Assembly (NCBI GenBank): GCA_025618425.1
Contig: CM046850.1
Location: forward strand, 1,192,819 to 1,256,818
Direction: 5' to 3'
Source: Heliocidaris tuberculata
Lineage: Eukaryota > Echinodermata > Echinoidea > Camarodonta > Echinometridae
DNA length: 64,000 nt
This document shows positions 12,515 to 24,800 of this stretch, one piece after another. The translations under genes and the position numbers were made by a program. Below the pieces are notes generated by a model that worked only from the letters and a program-made list of their open reading frames with translations, had not been told where the DNA came from and did no database searches. The first letter of the stretch is position 1. The number at the start of each line of letters is the position of its first letter.

Positions 12515-13045
12515 CTCGCCGTTTTGTAGCCGTTTCGTGGCTATTTAGCACAATAGGTACTCCTGTTTTGTGCCTGTTTTGTAGCTGTTTCGTTGCCATT
12601 TAGTACAATCGGTAGTTGTCGTTTTGTAGCCGTTTTGTAGCCGTTTCGTTGCCATTTAGCACAATAGGTACTCGTCGTTTTGTAGCCATTTTGTAGCTGT
12701 TTCGTTGCCATTTAGCACAATATAGGTACTCGCCGTTTTGTAGCTGTTTTGTAGCCGTTTCGTTGCCATTTAGCACAATAGGTACTCGTCGTTTTGTAGC
12801 CATTTTGTAGCTGTTTCGTTGCCATTTAGCACAATATATATAGGTACTCGCCGTTTTGTAGCTGTTTTGTAGCCGTTTCGTAGCTGTTTTGTAGCCGTTT
12901 CGTTGCCATTTAGCACAATAGGTACTCGTTGTATTGTAGCCTTTTTGTAACCGTTTTGTAGCTGTTTTGTAGCTGTTTCGTTGCCAGTTAGCACAATAGG
13001 CACTCGCCGTTTTGTAGCCGTTTTGTAGCTGTTTTGTCACAAATA
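12515..13045. repeat. Tandem array of CGTTTTGTAGCCG units
   Basis: Roughly 60-bp units built from 'cgttttgtagccg', 'ttcgttgccatttagcacaa' and 'taggtactcg'. Open frames on the minus strand here (for example 12600-13040) are repetitive read-through of the array, not a protein gene. It forms the right subterminal zone of the 4.7-kb element. Confidence 0.85.
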
Positions 13046-13268
13046 CACTGATAAATAATTGTTATTTTTACACTCAGCTTTCCATATTTACCCTCAAAAC
13101 CTTTTGTTTATTTGTCACTGTTTTCTAGCCGTTTCCTAACCGTTTCCTAGCCGTTTCCTGTCTGTTTCCTGTGTCCTTACTTCTAAAGAAACGGCGACAA
13201 AACGGCGAAAAAACGGCTAGAAAACAGCGAGTGGTCAACACAAAGAAAATCCTGGTTTAGCTCACTGT

Positions 13269-15611
13269 GTGGCCAGGAGATTAAGAGAGGGTAAGAAAGA
13301 GAGGAGAGGCCAGGAGATTAAGAGAGGGTAAAAAAGAGAGGAGAGGCCAGGAGATTAAGAGAAGGTTTAAAAAAAAGGAAGAGAGGCCAGGAGATTAAGA
13401 GAGGGTAAGAAAGAGAGGAGAGGCCAGGAGATTAAGAGAGGGTAAAAAAAAAGGAAGAGAGGCCAGGAGATTAAGAGAGGGTAAGAAAGAGAGGAGAGGC
13501 CAGGAGATTAAGAGAGGGTTAAAAAAAAAGGAAGAGAGGCCAGGAGATTAAAAGAGGGTATAAAGAAAGAGAGGAGAGGCCAGGAGATTAAGAGAGGGTA
13601 AGAAAGAGAGGAGAGGCCAGGAGATTAAGAGAGGGTAAGAAAGAGAGGAGAGGCCAGGAGATTAAGAGAGGGTAAGAAAGAGAGGAGAGGCCAGGAGATT
13701 AAGAGAGGGTTAAAAAAAAAGGAAGAGAGGCCAGGAGATTAAGAGAGGGTAAGAAAGAGAGGAGAGGCCAGGAGATTAAGAGAGGGTAAGAAAGAGAGGA
13801 GAGGCCAGGAGATTAAGAGAGGGTAAGAAAGAGAGGAGAGGCCAGGAGATTAAGAGAGGGTAAGAAAGAGAGGAGAGGCCAGGAGATTAAGAGAGGGTTA
13901 AAAAAAAAGGAAGAGAGGCCAGGAGATTAAGAGAGGGTAAGAAAGAGAGGAGAGGCCAGGAGATTAAGAGAGGGTAAGAAAGAGAGTGGAGGCCAGGAGA
14001 TTAAGAGAGGGTAAAAAAAGGAAGAGAGGCCAGGAGATTAAGAGAGGGTAAAAAAGAGAGGAGAGGCCAGGAGATTAAGAGAGGGTTAAAAAAAAAGGAA
14101 GAGAGGCCAGGAGATTAAAAGAGGGTATAAAGAAAGAGAGGAGAGGCCAGGAGATTAAGAGAGGGTAAGAAAGAGAGGAGAGGCCAGGAGATTAAGAGAG
14201 GGTAAGAAAGAGAGTGGAGGCCAGGAGATTAAGAGAGGGTAAAAAAAGGAAGAGAGGCCATTAGAATAAGAGAGGGTAAGAAAGAGAGGAGAGGCCAGGA
14301 GATTAAGAGAGGGTAAGAAAGAGAGTGGAGGCCAGGAGATTAAGAGAGGGTAAGAAAGAGAGTGGAGGCCAGGAGATTAAGAGAGGGTAAGAAAGAGAGG
14401 AGAGGCCAGGAGATTAAGAGAGGGTAAGAAAGAGAGGAGAGGCCAGGAGATTAAGAGAGGGTAAGAAAGAGAGGAGAGGCCAGGAGATTAAGAGAGGGTA
14501 AGAAAGAGAGGAGAGGCCAGGAGATTAAGAGAGGGTAAAAAAGAGAGGAGAGGCCAGGAGATTAAGAGAGGGTAAGAAAGTGAGGAGAGGCCAGGAGATT
14601 AAGAGAGGGTAAGAAAGAGAAGAGAGGCCAGGAGATTAAGAGAGGGTAAGAAAGAGAGGAGAGGCCAGGAGATTAAGAGAGGGTAAGAAAGAGAGGAGAG
14701 GCCAGGAGATTAAGAGAGGGTTAAAAAAAAAGGAAGAGAGGCCAGGAGATTAAAAGAGGGTATAAAGAAAGAGAGGAGAGGCCAGGAGATTAAGAGAGGG
14801 TAAGAAAGAGAGGAGAGGCCAGGAGATTAAGAGAGGGTAAGAAAGAGAGGAGAGGCCAGGAGATTAAGAGAGGGTAAGAAAGAGAGGAGAGGCCAGGAGA
14901 TTAAGAGAGGGTTAAAAAAAAAGGAAGAGAGGCCAGGAGATTAAGAGAGGGTAAGAAAGAGAGGAGAGGCCAGGAGATTAAGAGAGGGTAAGAAAGAGAG
15001 GAGAGGCCAGGAGATTAAGAGAGGGTAAGAAAGAGAGGAGAGGCCAGGAGATTAAGAGAGGGTAAGAAAGAGAGGAGAGGCCAGGAGATTAAGAGAGGGT
15101 AAGAAAGAGAGGAGAGGCCAGGAGATTAAGAGAGGGTAAGAAAGTGAGGAGAGGCCAGGAGATTAAGAGAGGGTAAGAAAGAGAGGAGAGGCCAGGAGAT
15201 TAAGAGAGGGTAAAAAAAGGAAGAGAGGCCAGGAGATTAAGAGAGGGTAAGAAAGAGAGGAGAGGCCAGGAGATTAAGAGAGGGTAAAAAAGAGAGGAGA
15301 GGCCAGGAGATTAAGAGAGGGTTAAAAAAAAAGGAAGAGAGGCCAGGAGATTAAAAGAGGGTATAAAGAAAGAGAGGAGAGGCCAGGAGATTAAGAGAGG
15401 GTAAGAAAGAGAGGAGAGGCCAGGAGATTAAGAGAGGGTAAGAAAGAGAGTGGAGGCCAGGAGATTAAGAGAGGGTAAAAAAAGGAAGAGAGGCCATTAG
15501 AATAAGAGAGGGTAAGAAAGAGAGGAGAGGCCAGGAGATTAAGAGAGGGTAAGAAAGAGAGGAGAGGCCAGGAGATTAAGAGAGGGTAAGAAAGAGAGGA
15601 GAGGCCAGGAG
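13269..15611. repeat. 37-bp minisatellite array, block 2
   Basis: About 63 further units of the 37-bp repeat. The short unit alternates with an A-run variant (about 40 bp), and a multi-unit pattern recurs (for example 'ggccattagaataag' at about 14255 and 15490). That indicates segmental amplification of higher-order blocks. The array ends 220 bp downstream of PCCA exon 5, in the following intron. Confidence 0.95.
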
Positions 15612-15830
15612 GATATAAAGAGTCAGTGTAAATATAAAAAAGAAGGAATCTTTGGATGTATCAAAGACATAAGATGGGTACACAAGATGGTGAGCAAATA
15701 AGGCAAAAAAAAAGTGTTAAACATTGGACACTAAAATGAAAACAGGTTCCTTTGTAAATAATTGTATAGTGTACATGTCTTACAGGATCTGAACTTTATA
15801 TATAATTAAGTGTGATTAGACTTCACTTAC

Positions 15831-15884
15831 CAGTCTTTTTGCAAATTCCATATTTTCTGAAAGGAAGCCATATCCAGGGTGTAC
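15831..15884 (-). CDS. PCCA: PCCA exon 5
   Basis: 18 codons, phase 0, donor GTAAGT, encoding [18 protein letters not shown]. This is the highly conserved [10 protein letters not shown] motif of biotin carboxylases. The following intron begins in the 37-bp minisatellite region. Confidence 0.95.
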
Positions 15885-18800
15885 CTGTAAAAATCAAATA
15901 CAAACAATGATTTTATGCTTTTCATCTACTACTTTTAATATATCATGAACTTTGTGCTACTTTATAAAGGTGTAAAATATCACATGTATGAACACGTACA
16001 TGTACATAATTATAATAGCTATAATCAGGAAATATTAAATAGCTTTTCCCATCTGTTCTAAATCGCAATCAAATGAAAATGATTCAGTATTAGCCAATCA
16101 AGACAATGCTGGTCGGTAAAATGTTTAAAACCCTTTATTGGTTAATATTTGAAAAGTTGCAGTTGCAATCTGTGAGATATATTCACAATGAAATGAGCCT
16201 TTGACACCCAGAGCCTACATGTAGTATGACCCAGTATCTTTAATAGCCTATAGTATTTTATTCATTCATTCAATAAACTTACATGTACACTGTCTGATAT
16301 ACTACATACTAAATACAGCCTGTAATCCAGTGTCTTTGCCACTTTACAAAGATTTAAAATATCACATTTATGTTCATATACATGTATAATGGATATAATC
16401 AGGAAATATTTAATAGCTCTTCCCATATCTCTTCTAAATCACAATTAAATGACCGTGATTCAATATTAGCCAAACGATGAAGTATTCTATTTATTCGCTC
16501 CGTAAACGTACACTGAATATAAACTATACTTACAGCCTGTGATCCAGTGTCTTTAATGGCCTGTAGTATTCTATCCATATTGAGATAACTGTCCTTAGAT
16601 GCCGCTGGTCCAACACAGACAGCTTCATCAGCTATCTCTACATGAAGCTGATGATAGAAAGGAAATTAAAATAATAATTGTATGCAAAATAGAAATGTCT
16701 AAATGGTGCATATTTATATAATATTGGATGGCCCTAAGGTCAATACAAGGAATTATTACCTATACAGGGCATTTTAGCCGCAAAATAAAAAGCCATATTT
16801 TGCGCACTACTCCGAATCCGTCACCGGAGCGGGCAATATTTGCCATATTGCCCTCTTCCGGGTTTTCCCCATAGACCAAGTGCTGTACTAAAAAAGATGG
16901 CAACATTTTTCCATATTCCACCCTTTTGTGTCAGTGCACTTATCAAAGTGCATACGCGCAGTATTGAGTACGCGTAATAATCTGTACAAAAGGCTTAAAC
17001 AATGGATACGCGCTGCAACAATTTACGTCACAATTGCTTGGCCAAGATTACACACCTGTATGAATAACCTGAAATCAGAGGGTCTGACAGGCAAACAGAC
17101 GTGTCTGTCATTGCTACAAAATAGGCATATGCATGATACATGTATATGTAATAATAATAATATTGACTGGCTCTACTTTCGGGGAATATCGAAAATGTTG
17201 CCCTTAAAAGAACCATATTGCCCTCGTCTTCGACTCAGGGCAATATGATTCTGTTGCAGGCAACATATTCGATATCCCCCTCAAGGCCAGTCAATATTAT
17301 ATAAATATCGGACGAGATATGCCAACATATTGGATGAGTCCAATATTGTTTGCCTATCAAGTTCATATTTCCTGTATTGACCCAATTACGACATCCGATA
17401 TTATCATCACCATTCCAATATTAATTACAATTTTTTTAATTTTGAAGTTCCATACTTAGAATATGTGCAAAGTCAACACGCTTTGACAGTTTTTCTTTTT
17501 TTAAATGAGGTGGTTGATCCATTATTTTCATGTTCTGCAAAACCTCATTATTATGTTCACCATTGTAATCTAATAAGGATATACAGGTCTCCATACTATC
17601 TTTTGCATAAAATAGTTGGAGGAAATTTCATTTATTTTGTTATCAACAAAAATATTTGCAATGCATATCCAGATGTCCATATCCATTGTCTAGCCTTGTG
17701 CATTTGAAGGAGTTTCAATGTTCATGCATACGCGCCAGGCTATGGGCCCAATATTTTTAACATTAGGCTTCCTTGACAGAGAATACCGGTCTGGTTCAAG
17801 AAACTATTCAAGTGGGTCAAGGTTTATGAACTGTCTAAACACAATAACACTTGTAGTTCATCTCTAAAATCTTCTGTAGGAATAATAATGTCTGGTATTA
17901 AAGAGCAGAAAGGGTATAACTCGTCTTTTGTGAGTGTGCTTGAAAATTCATCTGCTAAATAGGTTCATAAGATAAACTGAAAGTTTAAAACAATGTATAC
18001 CATCTCCATTTGCTATTACCGTTCTATCACTAGTAAGCCAGGGTAATAATATCCAAAACCCTTTGGAAGCACAGAGGAATGTTATATCATAATGTGATAT
18101 GTGCTATACAAGAACGTTTATTATCATCATCATTATTATTATTAAAACATAATTTACTGCATCATTCAATAGCCTTTTATGAAAAACATATGATTTTAGT
18201 GTAGTTTTAAAACTTGGAGGTTTTCTTTCCAAAATAAAAGAACAACAAAAAACTGCCAAATGTGACTAAGCATACCTAGCGTAATTTATTGTAAGACTTT
18301 AAATCTATAAAAAAAAATCACTGTAAACATATAGCTACTTCATGTACATCAAGGTATTATAAAAGCATGATGACAAATTTGCCAAGAAATGACAAAGCAA
18401 AAATTGTAATATTAATGATGAAATTTGTGTACTTACTATTTCTTCTTATTACAACATGTTGCAAAACTCTCAAACTACAGTCAAAGATGATGGGGAATAT
18501 GTTGTTCTATTTCATTTGAAATGTGGGATTTTTTTTTTTTAAATTGGGGGACTAGAATGGCATGGGGGAAAACCAGACCTCAGAGATGAATGGCTCTCTG
18601 ATCTTAAACCTTGGATGAAGTCTTTGAATACCACATTATGTCATAGAAGATAAAATGAATCTTTTTTGATTATAATAAAAAGAAATTGATTACCTAATTA
18701 TTGAAGGCAGTGGTAAACAAAACAATTTTGAATGCATTTGATGACACAATCAAAACTCTTTGATATACAATAAGTCTCTCTCACAAGATATCATACATGT

Positions 18801-21800
18801 ACTATACAGGAATCAATTAGTTTTGATGACGCACTAAACCCAGTTTTTAAAGACAGACTATCACACTTTTGATAACATACATGTAGGTGCACAGTCCCTA
18901 TTACATGTTACAAGGAGGGAAATTTTGTGAACAAACTACATGTATGTAATGTACTCAAAATTCTGGGAGATTTGACACAAAGTTTTAAACAAATTAGATG
19001 AAGTTTCCAAGACTATTTAATTTTTAGATGATGATGCCACTACATGGGGCTTTCTTTACTTATTTCTGCTTGATAATCACATATCATATTAATGTTCCTC
19101 TTCTCAATTTTTTGTTATTCCCAAATGCCCTTTTCAATAACAAACAAGGGAAATGCCCAGGGCAGTCTCGCCTGCATCACACAATTTTAACTTGGTGAAA
19201 AATCAAAGGTTTTGGGGCACTTAAGGGGTGCTGCCCCTGAGCCTCCCCCCCTTGTGTGAGCCAGGTACCCCATTTGTATAACTTAAATCCCAGTGCTGTA
19301 GTCGAGTCCATCCCATCCGAGTCCGAGTCCGAGTCCAAGTCCAAGTCCTGGCATCCGAGTCCCGAGTCCTGGACATCCGAGTCTGAGTCCGAATCCTGAT
19401 GGGAACATCTTAAATTGCAATTTTGTTTTACATCGCATTATTTATATCATAATACATGCCTTACTGTGAACTCTCTGTTACATAAATAGTTTCTGGTTCA
19501 TTGAATCTTCCATTTGTCAGAGAATTTAGTTTATTCTAGCTTTTCTTAGTTAGAATGTGGACAACTATTTTTAAAGAGTTGTAAAAAGGCTTGCTCACAA
19601 ATGAGTGATTTGTCGCCGTGACATGTCGCTTGGTGCTTAAGAAGATTAAGTTCAGTAAGATTTCCAACTATTAACACTAAAAATTCTGACAGGAGGTAAG
19701 AAAATTGAATTGGAAATGTTGAGATAAATTTCTATGGTTAGATTTTCGGTGATGGTATGGTGTACTGGTGGAATTTAAGAAGTTTTATTGACCAAAGTGA
19801 ACATGCACTCCTTTGGTGCCAAGGTACATGTCTCGTTGACAAATGGCTCATATGTGAACAAGCCTCATCAGGCCCAGTATTTTGCTTGTATCCACAGTTA
19901 TTATTATACAGAGTTTACTGTATTGTATCTGTGATACCTCAACGAAGAAAAGATACACAAATTAATATTTGTTCATTTCAAAGACCTGTAATTTTATCTT
20001 TTTAAAAAACAAAATGCTATCAATATATCAATAATAAGTAAACAGAACACAAAAATAATAGGTTGAATGCCATTAAAGCCAGATTATAGAAAAGAAAGTT
20101 TCCAACTGAAATGGAAAAAAGAGGGAAAAACAATATTTCACCAAGAACACCAATCATGCAATAGGTCAATCTTATCAAAAAAATAACGGATTAAAGTAAT
20201 AAAAAGGTGAATCGTCAAACCACAATAAAACCCTTGTAGATATATCAGCTATAGCTCATTAAACTGGCTTAATGACTTGTAATACAAGTGCAACATTAAC
20301 ATTCATTTTGGAAACTGACTACATAACTAAGTGACTCGAGTAAAACGAAAGTAATTGTTATACCGTAATTAAACCGTTTGACGCTACCAAAAATTATAAA
20401 TTGCTGACTTTGACTTTTTGCCACAGGAACATAGGTTGCAAGTAAAAAGATAGAAGATCAAAACTGTATAGTTCATAATACTGGCTTGAAATACAAGTGG
20501 AATAGTAATCTGTTTGAGACTGCCCATATTGCAAGATATCCCAGGCTGGGGTCTATGGGGAAACGTGTGTCACAGATTAATTCATCTCCAAATGGTTAAT
20601 ATCAAATTATCAATTTCAAATACTTGTCTGTGTCATACTTGTAAAACGAGTGTATACGATCATAAAACAACTAATCTTAAAATGGCATTAAACTGGATTT
20701 CTTTCTGTGTTCAAAAGAGCTTTTGTCTATTTTAAAAGAAACAGATATACTGCCAGGTTATCGTACAGATCACTCAATGGTTACTTTAAGTCTTAGGTCT
20801 TCTGATTTTGAAAGAGGTAATGGATACTGGAAATTTAACAACTCCCTTCTAGAAGATCAAGTGTATGCACAACTAGTGTCTGAAAAAATTGTTGATATTA
20901 AAAAACAATATGCTGTATCTCCATATGTGGTAGGAAAAATTCAAGACATACCAAATCAAGACCTGCACCTGACTATAAAAGATCAGTTATTTTTCGAAGT
21001 CTTGTTAATGGAAATTAGAGGTTTATCTATTTCTTATTCTGTGAAGAAGAAAAAAGAAAGGAACGAGGAAGAAGTTGTGTTAGAAAAGAGTATCCAAAGA
21101 TTGGAAAGTGAATTAAACTTTAATTCTAACAGCGACTTAGAAAAAGAACTGTTAGAGAAACGTATTTTACTTCAAGATTTAAGAAATGTGAAATTGAAAG
21201 GTCAAATGATTAGAGCACGTATAAACGCAATTGCATACGGAGAAAAACCTTCAAAAATTTTTTTAAATCTGGAAAAGAAAAGAAATGTCGAAAAAACAAT
21301 GTCATCTATAACTTTGAATAATGGAATAGTTGTTAACAATCCAAAAGAAATTCTAAATGAATGTAAGAAATTCTATTCAAAATTATTTTGTAACAAAGAT
21401 CATGTTTTGGATATAGAAGCTGTTCATGACACATTAAACAATTTTAAGATAAAAAAACTAGAAGATCATACCATGGAGAGACTAGGTGGACCTTTAACTT
21501 TTACAGAAGTAACCGAAAGTTTGAAAAAAATGAAGAATGGGAAGGCCCCTGGCTCGGATGGTTTCACAATAGAATTTTTCAAGTTTTTTTTGAAAGATTT
21601 GGTACATTTCTTAGTTAGAGCAATTAATTATTCCTATAAGTCAGGAAAGCTTTCTAATTCTCAAAGAATGGGAATCATTTCTTTGATACCCAAAGGAGAT
21701 AAACCCAGACAATATTTACAAAATTGGAGGCCTATAACTCTTTTAAATACATCTTATAAAATTGCATCTTCTGCCATAGCTAATAGAATCAAAAAGATAT

Positions 21801-24800
21801 TACACCTAATTATTCATGAAGACCAAAAAGGATTTATGGAGAATAGATATATTGGAGAAAACATTCGAATAATTTATGACACTCTTTATGAAACTGAAGA
21901 ACAAAATATTCCTGGTATGATTCTGTTACTGGACTTCGAAAAGGCTTTCGATTCTGTTTCCCATACGTTTTTGTGTAAAGTTTTAGAAATTTTTAACTTG
22001 GGGCCTTCTATTAATCAGTGGATTAAAACTTTTTATAATGAAAATATGTCTTCAGTATACATAAATGGTTATTTATCAGAACGTTTTTATATAAGTAGAG
22101 GTTGTAGGCAAGGGGACCCATTATCGCCATATTTATTCTTGTTGTGTGCTGAAATATTGGCAATTATGCTTCGTCAAAACGATTCTATTAAAGGCATAAA
22201 TATTAACGGGAATGTACGTAAAATTACTCAGTACGCAGATGATACAACACTTTTTTTAGATGGTTCCAGTGAGTCTCTGAACAGTTCCCTAACTGTGATT
22301 GAGAAGTTTTATTCATTTTCAGGATTAAAAATTAATGCAGGTAAAACTAAAATTGTTTGGATTGGATCAAAAAAATACAGCCCTTACCGAACAAAAACCA
22401 AAATGAAATTATTTTGGATTGAGGATGGTTGCTTCACATGTTTAGGTATTAACTTTTTTTAAATTTGGATAATATTGTATCTCTAAATTATACTCCAGCT
22501 TTAAATAAGGTGAAACGTCTAATTCAAGTTTGGTCAAATCGGAACATAACCCCATTGGGTAAAGTAACTCTTGTTAAAACACTTTTCCTTTCGCAATTCA
22601 ACTATTTGATTCTGTCCTTGCCAAATCCATCATCTATGTTTATGAAAGAGCTGGACAAACTTCTGTTTAGTTTTTTGTGGAAAAAGAAACCTGATCGTAT
22701 TAAAAGAAGTCAAATGTGTAATTCCTATATAGATGGTGGTGTGAAGATGGTAAACACTGAATGTTTCTTTTCTGCGCTAAAAATAACTTGGATACGAAGA
22801 ATTTACAGTGGATTCATAGACAATGTTTGCTTGAATTCTTTTCTGAGTTCGGTTCCATTTCCGGATTGTAATTTTATACTTTATAGTCAAGGTTATTTGG
22901 AAAAGTTTGTTGACTTAATAACGAATCCTTTTTGGAAAGATGTTATTTCTTCATGGTGTAGTTTTAGGAAAGCAAATCGATGCTCTAGCAAAGAAGAATT
23001 TTTCTCTGAACTCCTTTGTCATAATGAATACATTGTAATACATAAAAATCTTGTCAATTTTAGACACTGGAGTCAGAAGGGTTTAAGATTTGTCAATGAC
23101 TTAATTGGGCCAGATGGTCATGTTTTAAGTAGACAACAAATTATTGAAACCTACAATATTTCCATTGATTACCTTACATACTTTATCATACAGCAGGAAA
23201 TAAATGAAAAGTTGGATAGTTTGTCACAATCTGTTGATGATTTTGTGAAGTTAACCACCCCTTTTAGACCATATATCATTAGTATTTTGATGAAACAAAG
23301 AAAAGGGTGTAAAAATATTTATGTTCCTTTGGTAAAAGGAAAGGTATTAAATAATATTCCAAAGAAAGAAAGATGGGAAGAGAAAACTGGAAAGCAAATT
23401 TCACCAAAGAAATGGCGTTGTTTTAATTCTATTCCGTTTCAAACAATGCAAGATGTTACACTTAGATGGTTCCAATACTGCTTAATCAATTGTATTACTC
23501 CAACAAATATGTATTTGAAAATCCAGGTTAAATCAAGCAGTACATGTGCTTTCTGTTTATTGCATGATGAAACTATTGAACACTTGTTTTTCGAATGTCA
23601 CCTGGTTAGGAAAGTATGGGAATACTTTGAAAAGAGATTGTATGAAAGATGCAAATTTGTAATAAAATTAACTATTGAAAATGTTCTTTTTGGCATCACA
23701 CCTACTAAATTCAATATAGCCTTAAATTCACTTATCATTTGGCTTAAGTGGATAATCTACAAAATTAAGTTGGCTGGAATTCGCCTTATACCACAGAAAG
23801 CATTTAACGAGGTAAAGAGTTATTTCGTTTTGGAAAGAACTATTTTTTGTGAAAATATGAAGGAAGATGTGTTTGAAAGGTGTTGGTTAAATTTTAACAA
23901 TCTTTTCGACTAATGTCGGAAAGATGTTATAATCGACAGGGTATTATTTTACAATTTTGCATCTTTAAACCCTGGTCCTCTTTCAATCTTTTGATTATTA
24001 TCAGTAAATTACATTGCATTATGACATTATTGTGATCAGTCATTGTTTGTATGCCTTTTTCACTCATCAGCTGTTTTTTTTCAAATTATGAGCGAAAATG
24101 TATTCTGTGTTTCATGTATTATTTAATAAAACGCCCTACTGTGGGGGAAAACAAACTGAAAAAAAAAAAAAACTTGAACAGCACCACCTTACAGTAACTG
24201 CTAAATTGAGATCATAATTTGAAAATTAACTGCATTTTATTTTGAATTTTGACAAACAGATGTTTGGAAAATAGGCAAATTTTATATTTCAGACTATTAT
24301 TTTTGACGTTGCACATGTGGGAAATTGCCCACAGATACATTCTAAACTTCTACAAACTAGAATGGGGCATGATGGGAAAATTAGAGGCACAGACACTTTT
24401 CAAAATGGCATTTTTGGGGGGGGGGGGGGTTTTTTGCGTGCCTTGGGGTAATTTTTAAGTTAAAATGAAAAGCGGAAAACAAAAAAATTACCGGTCTCGT
24501 TGCAGGTCTCGGCACGATTTTCACCCGAGTCACGAGTCACCATTGGTCGAGTCCGAGTCCGAGTCTGAGTCCCGAGAAATAGGGACTCGAGACCGGTCTC
24601 GAGTCCGAGTCAGGACCCGAGTCCTACAGCACTGTTAAATCCCCTTCAAGTAAGATTTATTGGATGGTGAAGTTCATTTGAAATCAAGCTGTGTGTTTTT
24701 TAATAGAGAAGCAGAATATGTGTACAAGAAATAATTGCCATTGGGACACTTTTGGGGTGGTGCCCCTCCATCAGACCCCTTGAAGATAATGATCTACTAT

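Larger units (their letters stand above)
8567..13268. mobile_element. 4.7-kb non-autonomous TIR element splitting the minisatellite (hAT-like)
   Basis: The sequence at the left edge, CAGTGAACTAAA, matches the inverted right edge, CAGTGAGCTAAA. The minisatellite bases GTGGCCAG occur on both sides (8559-8566 and 13269-13276), consistent with an 8-bp duplication. In that reading the left terminal CAG overlaps the duplication, possibly after a 4-bp slip. Subterminal zones at both ends are packed with CGCCGTTTTGTAGCCG-type words in opposite orientation, like transposase-binding repeats. The interior consists of tandem repeats and older interspersed repeats. No transposase is recognisable, so it must be mobilised in trans or is inactive. 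Confidence 0.65.
19291..24634. mobile_element. 5.3-kb hAT-like element with perfect 8-bp target duplication
   Basis: It begins CAGTGCTGTAGTCGAGTCC and ends with the inverse (GGACCCGAGTCCTACAGCACTG, read inward). TTAAATCC flanks both ends (19283-19290 and 24635-24642). Subterminal zones of about 120-150 bp at each end are dense arrays of GAGTCC/GACTCG words, typical of hAT transposase-binding sites. I find no hAT transposase. About 3.5 kb of its length is a nested Tx1-like LINE. It sits in PCCA intron 3, in a run of repeats containing 'ggggtgctgcccctgagcc' (19200, 24745, 25100). Confidence 0.85.

Noticed and set aside
12600..13040. 146-codon minus-strand open frame of repeated peptide units
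   Set aside because: Translation of the CGTTTTGTAGCCG tandem array; units are not kept in one frame and there is no start or splice context.
6398..15611. CRISPR-like array
   Set aside because: Units are contiguous 37-bp tandem repeats without unique spacers, in a eukaryotic intronic or intergenic setting.
1..15830. Further PCCA exons on the minus strand
   Set aside because: I looked for the next biotin-carboxylase segment (FIGP..., MGDK) and saw none; only repeats and AT-rich DNA.
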